Part shown: in pieces, positions 51,376 to 59,239 of the stretch
Position numbering within the stretch: position 1 is the stretch's first letter
Layout: each line of letters opens with the position of its first letter
Source: JALZAI01 sp038212215
GTDB lineage: Bacteria; Actinomycetota; Actinomycetes; Mycobacteriales; Jatrophihabitantaceae
Assembly: GCA_038212215.1 (NCBI GenBank)
Contig: JBBQUT010000003.1
Coordinates: forward strand, 155,611-219,610
Length of the DNA: 64,000 nt
Reading direction: 5' to 3'
The notes under the pieces: model-generated
The model's input: the letters and a program-made list of their open reading frames with translations, nothing else
Told to the model about the DNA's origin: nothing
The model's database searches: none
Made by a program: the position numbers and the translations under genes

Positions 51376-53043
51376 TTACAGCCCTTCGAGATAGCGGTGG
51401 ACGAGCATCACGGCCATCGCGCCTTCGCCGACCGCGGACGCGACCCGCTTCGCCGATTCGGCACGCACATCCCCCGCCGCGAAGACACCCGGGACGCTCG
51501 TCTCCAGGTGCAACGGTGCGCGGTCGAGGTTCCATCCCGGCGGCCGCGCGTCCATGTCCGGCCCCGCTAGGACGAACCCGCGCCGATCACGCATGATCAC
51601 GCCGTCGAGCCAGTCGGTCCGCGGGGCGGCGCCGATGAACACGAACAACCAGCCGGCTTCCACCTGTTCGGTTTCCCCGGTTTCGCTGCTGCGCAAGGTG
51701 AGCTGTTCCAGGTGCTCGTCGCCGTGCGCCGCCACGACCTCCGTGCAGGTGCGCACCGAGATGTTGTCTATCTCCGCCAACTGCTGGATCAGGTAGAACG
51801 ACATCGACGATCGCAACGACGTGCCGCGCACCAGCAGTGTCACTGACCGCGCGCCGCGGGCGAGATACACAGCGGCCTGGCCTGCCGAATTCGCCCCGCC
51901 GACGATGTACACGTCGCGCCCCGCGCACCGGGCCGCCTCGGTCAACGCCGAGCCGTAGAACACGCCGCGGCCGGTGAGCCTGGCGATACCCTCGGCCGAC
52001 AGTTGCCGGTAAGACACCCCCGTCGCCAAGATCACCGTGTGCGCATCGATCGACTCGCCGTCCTCGAAACGCACCGTCCTCGCCGATCCGTTGATCTCCA
52101 ACGCCACCACGTCGCGCGTCGTGATCAATTCGGCGCCGAAGCGGACCGCCTGGCGCCGCGCACGCTCGGTCAACTGCGCGCCCGACACGCCGTCCGGGAA
52201 GCCGAGGTAGTTCTCGATCCGTGAACTCTGACCGGCCTGGCCGCCGGTGGCGGTGCGTTCGACCAGCACCGTCCGCAGGCCCTCGGACGCGCCGTACACC
52301 GCCGAGCCCAAGCCCGCCGGCCCGCCGCCGATAACGACGAGGTCGTAGAAGTCTTTGGACGGCGAGGTCGTCAACCCCACCCGTCCACCAAGCTGGGTAT
52401 TGCTCGGTTGGACAAGGGCGTGGCCGTCGGGCGTGACGATCACCGGCAGCGATTGCGCATCCGAGCCCGCCGCTTCGAGTAGCCGCACGCCTTCGGGCGA
52501 GTCCGAGGCGTACCAGCGGTAGGACACCTGGTTGCGGGCGAGGAACTCGCGCACCTCGCTCGAGCGCGCCGACCAACGATGACCGATCACCTTCGTCTCG
52601 GGCACCGGCCGGTAGTCCTCGGCGACCCAGGACTCGAGTTGCGCGTCGATGACCGGATACAGCTTCTCCTCCGGCGGGTCCCAAGGCTTGAGCAGGTAGT
52701 AGTCGAGGTCAACGACGTTGATCGCTTCAATCGCGGCACCGGTGTCTGCATAGGCGGTCAGCAGTACTCGGCGTGCCGCAGGGTAGAGGTCCATCGCCGC
52801 CTCGAGGAACTCCAGCCCGCTCATCTGCGGCATGCGGTAATCGGCGAGCAGCACCGCGACCAGCTCGCCGCGTAGCTTCATCTCGCGCAGCGCCGCGAGC
52901 GCCTGCTCGCCTGACTCGGCGCGCACGATCCGATGCCTGTCGCCGTAGCGCCTGCGCAGATCCCGGGCAACCGCCCGCGACACTCCCGGATCGTCGTCGA
53001 CCGTCAAGATTGCACTACGTGGCGCGTTGGCCGGCGCGCTCAT
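51376..53043 (-). CDS. response regulator fused to thioredoxin-reductase-like flavoprotein
   Basis: A 555-residue three-part protein. A receiver domain (about 1-140) has the acidic pair VDDDP, the phospho-Asp in LLADYRMPQMSG and Lys in LLKPWDPPEE. A short glutaredoxin-like segment (150-215, VREFLARNQVSYRWY, LPVIVTPDGHALVQPS) follows. The FAD/NAD oxidoreductase then has GGGPAGLGSAVYGASEGL and GGANSAGQAAVYLARGA, ending GVFAAGDVRAESAKRVASAV. The CxxC redox pair of thioredoxin reductase is absent; the region reads GSALTEAARCAGRDV, with one Cys. It may be a phosphorylation-controlled oxidoreductase. Its ATG overlaps the stop of a repeat-encoded mini-ORF. Confidence 0.93.
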   Translation of the reverse strand: MSAPANAPRSAILTVDDDPGVSRAVARDLRRRYGDRHRIVRAESGEQALAALREMKLRGELVAVLLADYRMPQMSGLEFLEAAMDLYPAARRVLLTAYADTGAAIEAINVVDLDYYLLKPWDPPEEKLYPVIDAQLESWVAEDYRPVPETKVIGHRWSARSSEVREFLARNQVSYRWYASDSPEGVRLLEAAGSDAQSLPVIVTPDGHALVQPSNTQLGGRVGLTTSPSKDFYDLVVIGGGPAGLGSAVYGASEGLRTVLVERTATGGQAGQSSRIENYLGFPDGVSGAQLTERARRQAVRFGAELITTRDVVALEINGSARTVRFEDGESIDAHTVILATGVSYRQLSAEGIARLTGRGVFYGSALTEAARCAGRDVYIVGGANSAGQAAVYLARGARSVTLLVRGTSLRSSMSFYLIQQLAEIDNISVRTCTEVVAAHGDEHLEQLTLRSSETGETEQVEAGWLFVFIGAAPRTDWLDGVIMRDRRGFVLAGPDMDARPPGWNLDRAPLHLETSVPGVFAAGDVRAESAKRVASAVGEGAMAVMLVHRYLEGL

Positions 53044-53105
53044 GGCCGAGCCTCGCTGCGCTCGTTCGCGCAGCCGACCCCGAACCCCTCGGATCGATCT
53101 CTCAC
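53040..53105 (-). repeat. repeat-encoded 21-codon mini-ORF before the response-regulator fusion
   Basis: GTG at 53105 opens a frame reading RDRSEGFGVGCANERSEARP; its TGA (53042-53040) overlaps the ATG at 53043. The DNA carries GCGAACGAGCGCAGCGAGG, the same core as the copies near 11 kb. Its GCGAGG also sits at ribosome-site distance from the downstream start. Confidence 0.65.
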
Positions 53106-53159
53106 TGCTCCAGCGTAGGGGCGTTCGGCATGGCGCGGTGCCCCGGTGCGCCCGCGTGC

Positions 53160-54356
53160 TCAGTCGGGCAGCAGCGGCACGGTCATCCCTGGATCGCGAC
53201 CCAGCAAAGCGCCGCGGGTGAGCGCGGTCGACCCGAATCGGGACCGGATGCCGTCGACGGCAGCATCGAGCAGTCGCAGATCCGGCGTATCGAAGGGCAG
53301 CTCGGGCTGGATCACGTCGGCGTCGTCGAGATTGCTCAGCGAGATGCCGACGAGGGTCAAGCCGCCGGCGCGGATGAGCGGCGCGAGCGTCGCTAGCAGC
53401 CGTCGTGCCGCCGCGAGCAGAGCCTCGGTCTCGTCGGTCGGACGCAGTAGCGTGTGCGAGCGAGTGGCTCGGGAGAAGTCGTCGAATCGCACGCGAAGCA
53501 CGACGGTGCGGCAGAGCCGCTTGGCCTTGCGGAGCCGCCGGCAGACCCGGTCGAGGAGCCCGACCAGCGTCGTGTCGGTGTCGTCGAGCGAAAGTCGCGC
53601 CCGACCGAGCGCCCGCTGCGCTCCGATCGAGCGCCGCCGGCGAGCGACGTAGACCGGGCGCGGATCGAGGTTGTGCGCGAGTGCGTGCAGGTGCCGCCCG
53701 GCCGCCGGACCTAGCATCGAAACGAGCGCCCGCTGCTCCAGATCGGCGATGTCACCGACAGTGCTGATGCCGCGGTCGTGCAGCTTCGCCGCGGTGACCC
53801 GCCCGACGCCCCAGAGCCGCTCGATCGGCAGCGGGTGAAGGAAATCGAGCTCGCCATGCGGCGGTACGGACAGCAGCCCGTCCGGCTTGCTGACCGCGCT
53901 CGCCACCTTGGCGAGAAACTTGGTGCGAGCAATGCCCACCGAGATCGGCAGCCCGACATCCTGGCGGACCGCGCGGCGCAGCTTCACCGCGATCTCCACC
54001 GGATTGCCCGACACTCGCGCCAACCCGCCGACATCCAGGAACGCCTCGTCGATCGAGATGCCCTCGACCAACGGGGTGGTGTCGGCGAAGATCGCGAAGA
54101 CCGCCTTGCTCGCCTCGACATATGCCTCGAACCGCGGCGGGACGACGATCGCGTGCGGACAGATCCGCCGCGCCTGCGCGCCGCCCATGGCCGCCTTGAT
54201 CCCGAAAGCCTTGGCCTCGTAGCTCGCAGCCAGCACGACACCGGCCCCGACGACGACCGGACGCCCGCGCAGCACCGGATGATCGCGCTGCTCGACCGAT
54301 GCATAGAACGAGTCAAGGTCCGCATGCAGGATGTGACCGAAGTTCGACACGAACAT
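53160..54356 (-). CDS. dinB: DNA polymerase IV (Y-family)
   Basis: A 398-residue translesion polymerase. It has the catalytic N-terminal motif HADLDSFYASVEQRD, the steric-gate/YEAKAFGIKAAM region, catalytic acids EGISIDEAFLDVGG and the helix-hairpin-helix part LWGVGRVTAAKLHDRGIST, then a little-finger domain. The C-terminus ends before any clear beta-clamp motif, though IQPELPFDT is clamp-like. ATG 54356 lies inside a LexA-type SOS box; the long upstream frame to 54911 lacks family similarity. Downstream is the response-regulator fusion with a 116-base gap. Confidence 0.95.
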   Translation of the reverse strand: MFVSNFGHILHADLDSFYASVEQRDHPVLRGRPVVVGAGVVLAASYEAKAFGIKAAMGGAQARRICPHAIVVPPRFEAYVEASKAVFAIFADTTPLVEGISIDEAFLDVGGLARVSGNPVEIAVKLRRAVRQDVGLPISVGIARTKFLAKVASAVSKPDGLLSVPPHGELDFLHPLPIERLWGVGRVTAAKLHDRGISTVGDIADLEQRALVSMLGPAAGRHLHALAHNLDPRPVYVARRRRSIGAQRALGRARLSLDDTDTTLVGLLDRVCRRLRKAKRLCRTVVLRVRFDDFSRATRSHTLLRPTDETEALLAAARRLLATLAPLIRAGGLTLVGISLSNLDDADVIQPELPFDTPDLRLLDAAVDGIRSRFGSTALTRGALLGRDPGMTVPLLPD

Positions 54357-54364
54357 ATGTTCGC
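54349..54364. promoter_or_regulatory. lexA box: LexA-type SOS box over the dinB start
   Basis: ACGAACATATGTTCGC contains the 14-bp perfect palindrome CGAACATATGTTCG (54350-54363). The actinobacterial LexA consensus is TCGAAC-N4-GTTCGA, so 14 of 16 positions fit with the flanks off by one on each side. It covers the dinB ATG (54356-54354), and a TACTAT -10-like hexamer lies about 20 bases upstream on the minus strand. LexA bound here would block transcription start. Confidence 0.8.
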
Positions 54365-54512
54365 ATGGTTCGGGATAGTAGTCGAGGCAGTGAAAGCGCC
54401 GAAGGTCACGGGGCCGGGCGTCCGAACGCCTCATGCGGACGAGGGCGACGCGGGTGTGCAATCGGGTGTGGCGACCCGCCGGCGTGGCGGGTGGTCGCTC
54501 GGGAGGTCTGCC
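54357..54512. other. dinB upstream region, no gene seen
   Basis: Besides the dinB promoter this stretch has only short arginine-rich shadows. The rest of the 460-base gap up to the response regulator holds the small ORF at 54513-54653 and about 165 further bases (54654-54818) with nothing recognised apart from the regulator's own upstream region. Confidence 0.35.
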
Positions 54513-54653
54513 ATGAGTATTCAGACACACCGTGCCATGCTCTCGCCGCCATGTCGCACGCGCCGAGGGTTGGCGGCTGGAGCCGCGGCGGTGTGCGGGG
54601 CCGCCGTGACGTCCGTGGGGTACCGTCACCGTCGCGCTGACGCCGCCAGTTAA
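54513..54653 (+). CDS. possible small exported peptide (46 aa)
   Basis: ATG at 54513 has GGGAGG six bases upstream. The 46 residues begin MSIQTHRAMLSPPCRTRRGL followed by AAGAAAVCGAAVTSVGY, so a basic stretch precedes a weakly hydrophobic segment, as in a signal or small membrane peptide. TAA at 54651. No family recognised; GC-driven chance ORF is possible. Between dinB and the two-component pair. Confidence 0.35.
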   Translation: MSIQTHRAMLSPPCRTRRGLAAGAAAVCGAAVTSVGYRHRRADAAS

Positions 54654-54818
54654 GCGATCGTCCTCGGCCCGTCGCACACGGTCGCCCAGCCTGAGATTTT
54701 GCTGGAGTTTGACGCTCGGACGATACCTTCCCAGTAACTGTCCGAGGGGGCGAGGTAATGATGATCTGCCCGGCGCAGCCAGCCACGCGGGTAACGACGC
54801 CAGCGCGAGTGACCCCTC

Positions 54819-55517
54819 ATGCCAGTTGACCAACTTGACGATGTGATGGCGCCGCAAGCGCTGAGCAAGGACCTCGCAGCTACCCGTGTCTTGATAGTGG
54901 ACGACCACCAAACGTTCGCTGACCTCTTGGAGATCGCGCTAGACGCTCACGCAGATCTGCGGTGCGTCGGGAGCGCGTCGACCGCGGCCGAGGCGCTCGA
55001 CATGGTCGCGCGGACCGAGCCCGACGTCGTGATCATGGACATCCAATTGGGCGCAGATAGCGGCCTGACCGCCACCCGTCAGATACGCGCCCAAACACCC
55101 GGCACCATGATCGTCGTGGTCACCGCACATACCGACCCCGATTGGTTGGCGAAGGCGGCCCAGGCCGGCGCGAGCGCCTTCGTGTCGAAGTCAGGGTCAT
55201 TGAAGGACATGCTTTCCGCGATTCGGCAGGCGAGGCTGGGATCGATGGTGGTGGCATCCTCGGTTCTGCACGGGACTCCCGACCCGTTCCCGCCCCCCAC
55301 CGACCTCATCGGCATGCTCACAGCGCGCGAGCGTGACGTCCTCGCTCTGATGGGGCGCGGCGCCGCGGCGACGGAGATCGCCAGCACGCTGAACATCAGC
55401 GTGAACACCTGCAGGGGCTACGTGAAGAACGTGCACCTCAAGCTCGGGGTCAGGTCCCAGCTCGAAGCCGTGCTCAAGGCGCACAAACTTGGCCTCATTT
55501 CGGTCGATGACACCTAG
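54819..55517 (+). CDS. NarL/FixJ-type response regulator
   Basis: A 232-residue regulator. The receiver domain has VLIVDDHQTFADLLE, phospho-Asp in VVIMDIQLGADSG, Thr in VVVTAHTD and Lys in AFVSKSGS. The C-terminal LuxR-type helix-turn-helix reads LTARERDVLALMGRGAAATE, then IASTLNISVNTCRGYVKNVH. An ATG at 54846 (MAPQALSK) is an alternative start. Its end overlaps the start of the partner kinase by 11 bases, so the two form a two-component pair. Confidence 0.93.
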   Translation: MPVDQLDDVMAPQALSKDLAATRVLIVDDHQTFADLLEIALDAHADLRCVGSASTAAEALDMVARTEPDVVIMDIQLGADSGLTATRQIRAQTPGTMIVVVTAHTDPDWLAKAAQAGASAFVSKSGSLKDMLSAIRQARLGSMVVASSVLHGTPDPFPPPTDLIGMLTARERDVLALMGRGAAATEIASTLNISVNTCRGYVKNVHLKLGVRSQLEAVLKAHKLGLISVDDT

Positions 55518-56865
55518 ATCGACGGCGTCGACCGGCTCGGCCAGGCCAGGAAGCCGACCCGTGGGTTGGCCGACGCTCGCTTTGGTGGTCACGGCAGCGA
55601 TTGCATTTGCCGTCGTAGCGATCGGCGCGTCCGTTTTCGCCGGCCGGATCGCCGAGCGGGGCGCACTTGCCGAAGCATTGCGTAGTGCCGGCGCCCTGCG
55701 CGACAACGTCTTCGCGCCGTTCGTCGCCGGCGCGATCGTCGGTAACAGCAGCGCGATCGCCGCGCTCGACGACGCAGTACATGTCCGGGCCAGGGACGGG
55801 TCATTGGTCCGGGTCAAGATCTGGACGCGCGGCGGCACCGTCATCTACTCCGACGACCATGCAGCCATTGGGCATCGTTATCCACTACACGACGATGTAG
55901 CCAAGGTCATCGACACCCAGACCGGCACGGCGGGTCTGTCCAGCCTCACCGACCCGGAGAACTCGACCGAGGTCGGCCACTTCCGCCGACTGGTCGAGGT
56001 CTACACCCCGCTCAACATGGCCGACGGCACCAAACTGGCCTTCGAGATGTACGCCTCGGACGCACGCGTCATCGCAGCCGAAAACGGTTTGCGGTCCGAG
56101 CTCGTGCCCTTCGCGCTTCTCGCGTTGCTCATCCTGGTCGTCAGTCAGCTCCCGATCTCGATCTGGCTGGTGCGCCGGGTGGCCCGCGCACAGAACGAAC
56201 GCAGCCGGCTACTCAAGAGCGCTTTGACCGCATCGGGCCGCGAACGGCAAGCCGTGGCCCGCGACCTGCATGATGGCGTCGTCCAAGACCTCGCGGGTGC
56301 CACGTACGCCATGCAAGCACTGCAGGAAACAATGCTGCCCGAGCGCGAAGCGCGCTCGGGCCACCTCGTCGGCATGGTCAGTCGCGTGCTCGGCGAAGCG
56401 CTCGCCTCGCTGCGCACTCTTATCGTGGCTATCTACCCGCCGGACCTCAGCTCGGGGGGTCTGGCACACGCAATTGCCGAACTCGGAGATCGCCTTAGCC
56501 CGGAGACAGTCGTGACGACGACAGTTGAACTGGACGTCGATCTGTCCCCTGAGATCGCGGCCCTGATTTACCGATGCGCCCGCGAGTGTCTGGCCAATGT
56601 CGCAAAGCACGCTGCTGCCCGCCACGCCGAGGTAGATCTGATCGGCGGCCCCGACCGAGTACGGCTCCAGGTGCGCGACGACGGAACCGGCCTGCCCCCG
56701 CAGGGCATCGACAAGAGAAGCGAGGGACACATCGGACTCCAGCTTCTGGCGGATGCCGCTCAAGATGTCGGCGGCTACATGAATGTCTTCTCCCCCGCCG
56801 CCGGCGGCACCACCGTGTTGCTCGACATACCGATCAGCCACGCGCTACTCGACGCGCGTAGCTGA
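55507..56865 (+). CDS. DesK/NarX-type membrane sensor histidine kinase
   Basis: A 452-residue kinase. Two membrane helices (LALVVTAAIAFAVVAIGASV near residue 25; LVPFALLALLILVVSQLPIS near 205) bracket an extracytoplasmic sensor. Next come the HisKA_3 phosphorylation site SGRERQAVARDLHDGVVQDL (His in DLHDG) and an HATPase_c domain (CARECLANVAKHAAARHAEV, VRDDGTGLPPQ, GHIGLQLL). The ATG at 55507 overlaps the response-regulator stop; a TTG at 55489 could add six codons. Ligand unknown. Confidence 0.93.
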   Translation: MTPRSTASTGSARPGSRPVGWPTLALVVTAAIAFAVVAIGASVFAGRIAERGALAEALRSAGALRDNVFAPFVAGAIVGNSSAIAALDDAVHVRARDGSLVRVKIWTRGGTVIYSDDHAAIGHRYPLHDDVAKVIDTQTGTAGLSSLTDPENSTEVGHFRRLVEVYTPLNMADGTKLAFEMYASDARVIAAENGLRSELVPFALLALLILVVSQLPISIWLVRRVARAQNERSRLLKSALTASGRERQAVARDLHDGVVQDLAGATYAMQALQETMLPEREARSGHLVGMVSRVLGEALASLRTLIVAIYPPDLSSGGLAHAIAELGDRLSPETVVTTTVELDVDLSPEIAALIYRCARECLANVAKHAAARHAEVDLIGGPDRVRLQVRDDGTGLPPQGIDKRSEGHIGLQLLADAAQDVGGYMNVFSPAAGGTTVLLDIPISHALLDARS

Positions 56866-56966
56866 CTTGCAGACACGAGTGGCGTCGGGCCGTCCCGGAG
56901 ATGAGCAGGATGGGGGCACCGTCGTGTGCGCCGCAGGATTGGGTCGAGCAGCGCTCGCCGTCGGCG

Positions 56967-57421
56967 TCACGGAGACGAGCGGACGCCGATGTCGTGGAGC
57001 GTGCGCAGCAGGCCGTGCAGTGCAGACTGATCGGCGACCCACGCCGATAGCAGCCAGACTCTCGACGGAATCGCTATAGGCGGCGCAAGCCCCGGCAAGG
57101 TCATCCGAGGCCCACGAGGCGAGCCCCGCGAGCGCGCCGGCGGCGGCTCGGGTGAGATCGTCGCCCGGTGGGGTCAGGAAGAACCGACCGGTACTCGACC
57201 TGGCCGACGACTACCAGCTCCCGCTGGTGGCTCCTGCGGCCACGTGCCGTTTGCTGATCGCAAAGAACGTTCGATAACAGCCGCCGCAAGCGCCGCGCCA
57301 GTCGCGGGAGGGGAAGACGCCAGTAGCTGCAATGCCCCACGGTGGCCAGCCGCTCGGTGAGCAGCGTCGTCTTCCCGAAGCCGGCCGGAGCGGACAGGAC
57401 CGTCAGTGCTGACAGGCTCGC
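56967..57421 (-). pseudogene. remnant of a MalT/LuxR-type ATPase regulator
   Basis: Three frames on the minus strand each carry a recognisable piece. ALTVLSAPAGFGKTTLLTER (a MalT-type Walker A, near 57400-57340) is followed after decay by DLTRAAAGALAGLASWASDD (near 57158-57099), typical of the TPR region of such proteins. ADQSALHGLLRTLHDIGVRS then runs to TGA at 56969-56967. The pieces are far shorter than the roughly 900-residue family, so most of the gene is deleted and the rest frameshifted. An intact relative is at 708-3659. No function expected. Confidence 0.6.
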
Positions 57422-57559
57422 CGGTCACGCACGCCGGCTGCGATCGCGAGGGCTCTGCTCGGTCCTTGCAATGCTCCACCAGCGCGCCCTTCTGCGGCCG
57501 CCGCGTGGTTGCGGATGCGCCCGGCAAACAGCGATCACGCACACTGGCAGTAGGAGGGC

Positions 57560-58537
57560 ATGATCATCGTCAAATTCGCCACCCATGGCGCACGAGCAAT
57601 GCTGAGCGCCGCAATCCTCATCGTCGCTGCCGGCTGCACAACCCCCGCTCCGCACGCGGTCACAACGCAAACCGTCAGGACAACGCGAACTGTCACGACG
57701 TTGCAAACCGCCCCGGCAACGCCGTCGACAGCGCCGTCGACAGCGCCGTCGACAGCGGGACGGCCGGCGGCGACCGGCGCCGCCGCAGATTTGCTTGCCA
57801 CGCTCGCCATCAAGGGCCGGGCAGCAAGAACCGGCTACGACCGATTGCAGTTCGGTACGGCTTGGACCGACGACAACGACGCGCCGGGCGGACGCAACGG
57901 CTGCGACACTCGCAACGACGTGCTTGGTCGCGATCTTCTCGGCCCGGTGTTCAAACTCGGTACCGGCAACTGCGTCGCGCTGAGCGGCACGCTGCACGAC
58001 CCATACACCGATCGCATGATCCCCTTTGTCCGCGGGCGATCCACGTCCGCCGAGGTGCAGATCGATCACGTCGTCGCGCTGTCGGACGCCTGGCAGAAAG
58101 GCGCACAGCTGTTAGGACTCGAGGAACGCATCACGCTGGCGAACGATCCGCTGGAACTACTCGCGGTCGACGGAGCGACCAATCAGGCGAAGGGCGACGG
58201 CGACGCCGCTACCTGGCTGCCGCCGAACAAAGCCTTTCGATGCGAGTACGTCGCGCGCCAGGTCGCGGTGAAATCGCGGTACCGGCTGTGGGTGAGCGCT
58301 GCCGAGCACGATGCGATAGCTCGGGTGCTCAACCGTTGCCCGGGACAGCCCCTGCCGGCCGGAGCGCCCACGCATAGCGGGGGTGCTCCGGCCCCATCCT
58401 CGTCCAACACGACGACGGTGGAGTACTCGAGTTGCAGCGCGGTGCGCGCCGCGGGGGCGGCTCCGCTGCTGCGCGGCCAGCCAGGTTACGCCGCGCACCT
58501 CGACGGCGACGGTGATGGAGTCGCCTGCGAGAACTGA
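57560..58537 (+). CDS. lipoprotein with HNH (DUF1524) nuclease and excalibur domains
   Basis: A 325-residue exported lipoprotein. The signal peptide ends at lipobox VAAGC, and a Thr/Pro/Ser linker contains three exact 12-bp repeats. The DUF1524/HNH-type domain has EVQIDHVVALSDAWQKGAQ, LANDPLELLAVDGATNQAKG and DAATWLPPNKAFRCEYVARQ. The C-terminal excalibur calcium-binding domain ends YAAHLDGDGDGVACEN. This pairing suggests a surface-attached or secreted Ca2+-using nuclease acting on extracellular DNA. ATG 57560 has GGAGGG just two bases away; ATG at 57599 is an alternative. Confidence 0.85.
   Translation: MIIVKFATHGARAMLSAAILIVAAGCTTPAPHAVTTQTVRTTRTVTTLQTAPATPSTAPSTAPSTAGRPAATGAAADLLATLAIKGRAARTGYDRLQFGTAWTDDNDAPGGRNGCDTRNDVLGRDLLGPVFKLGTGNCVALSGTLHDPYTDRMIPFVRGRSTSAEVQIDHVVALSDAWQKGAQLLGLEERITLANDPLELLAVDGATNQAKGDGDAATWLPPNKAFRCEYVARQVAVKSRYRLWVSAAEHDAIARVLNRCPGQPLPAGAPTHSGGAPAPSSSNTTTVEYSSCSAVRAAGAAPLLRGQPGYAAHLDGDGDGVACEN
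57721..57756 (+). repeat. three exact 12-bp in-frame repeats (lipoprotein linker)
   Basis: GCCGTCGACAGC at 57721, 57733 and 57745 encodes repeated PSTA. As in the CapA-like lipoprotein at 22.8 kb, the linker just after the lipidation site has grown by slippage. Confidence 0.9.
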
Positions 58538-58542
58538 CGCGG

Positions 58543-59096
58543 TTACTTGAGCACGAAGCCGACCTGGCAGGTGATGTTCGAACCTCGTGCGACAACGATC
58601 TTGGACGCATCGACACAGCCCACCCCACGCCACGCGACGAAGCTCGTACTAGCACCTGGCTTGGCGGTGAGCCGCACGATCGTGCCCACGGGGAATGACG
58701 CGGAACAGGCGCCGGCGCCACTCGGCAGTGAGGAGTTGATCCCTGCGGGCTGCGAGCTGACCGTTCCGTTCCCGGTTCCACCCGGGAGAATCGAGACGCT
58801 GCCGCGCGAGAACCCGGACGGCGTCCACACGGTCAGAATCGAATATGCCGTACTCCCCCGCCGGTGCCGATGATGAGCGAGGACTGAGGGTTCGGCACCA
58901 CCGTCGTCGCGACCGGGAAGGTCGCGCTCGTCGCGCCAGCGGGAACAGTGACGCTGGCCGGAACGGTCGCTGCCGCCGGGTGGTCGCTGGAGAGCGCTAC
59001 GACTAGGCCGGCTGCGGGGGCCGCTACGGTCGCAGCCGACGTGAAGATCAGGCGGAGCTTGCCCGTTCGTCGCGATGCGCCGTGATGTGAAGTCAT
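58543..59096 (-). pseudogene. secreted surface repeat protein interrupted by a frameshift in a G5/C5 run
   Basis: The N-terminal frame (ATG 59096) has a signal-like start (GKLRLIFTSAATVAAPAAGL) and a beta-sandwich repeat ASVTVPAGATSATFPVATTV, then ends at a stop near 58833. Right where it should continue (SSLIIGTGGG), the frame switches. The second frame carries TAYSILTVWTPSGFSRGSVS and a C-terminal bacterial repeat (GNGTVSSQPAGINSSLPSG, SFPVGTIVRLTAKPG) to TAA at 58543. One extra G in the C5 run at 58855-58859 would join them into a protein of about 185 residues. Surface adhesin-like; a sequencing error is possible. Confidence 0.7.
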
Positions 59097-59239
59097 GTGT
59101 TTCCCTCTCGAGTTCCGGGACCAATCCCGGCGAATGATTCATTTACGAGACTCAGCCCTGCCGTGGTCCGGCCGCCATCGGAGGTTGGTACTAGCTCGCT
59201 GCGACGCTGGTCAGCGGAACTCGCTGCGGTGAAAGGTCG

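Noticed and set aside
54160..54640. Longer ORFs in the dinB upstream region on both strands
   Set aside because: Arg/Ser/Pro-rich, no ribosome site and no domain; treated as shadows except for the small ORF at 54513.
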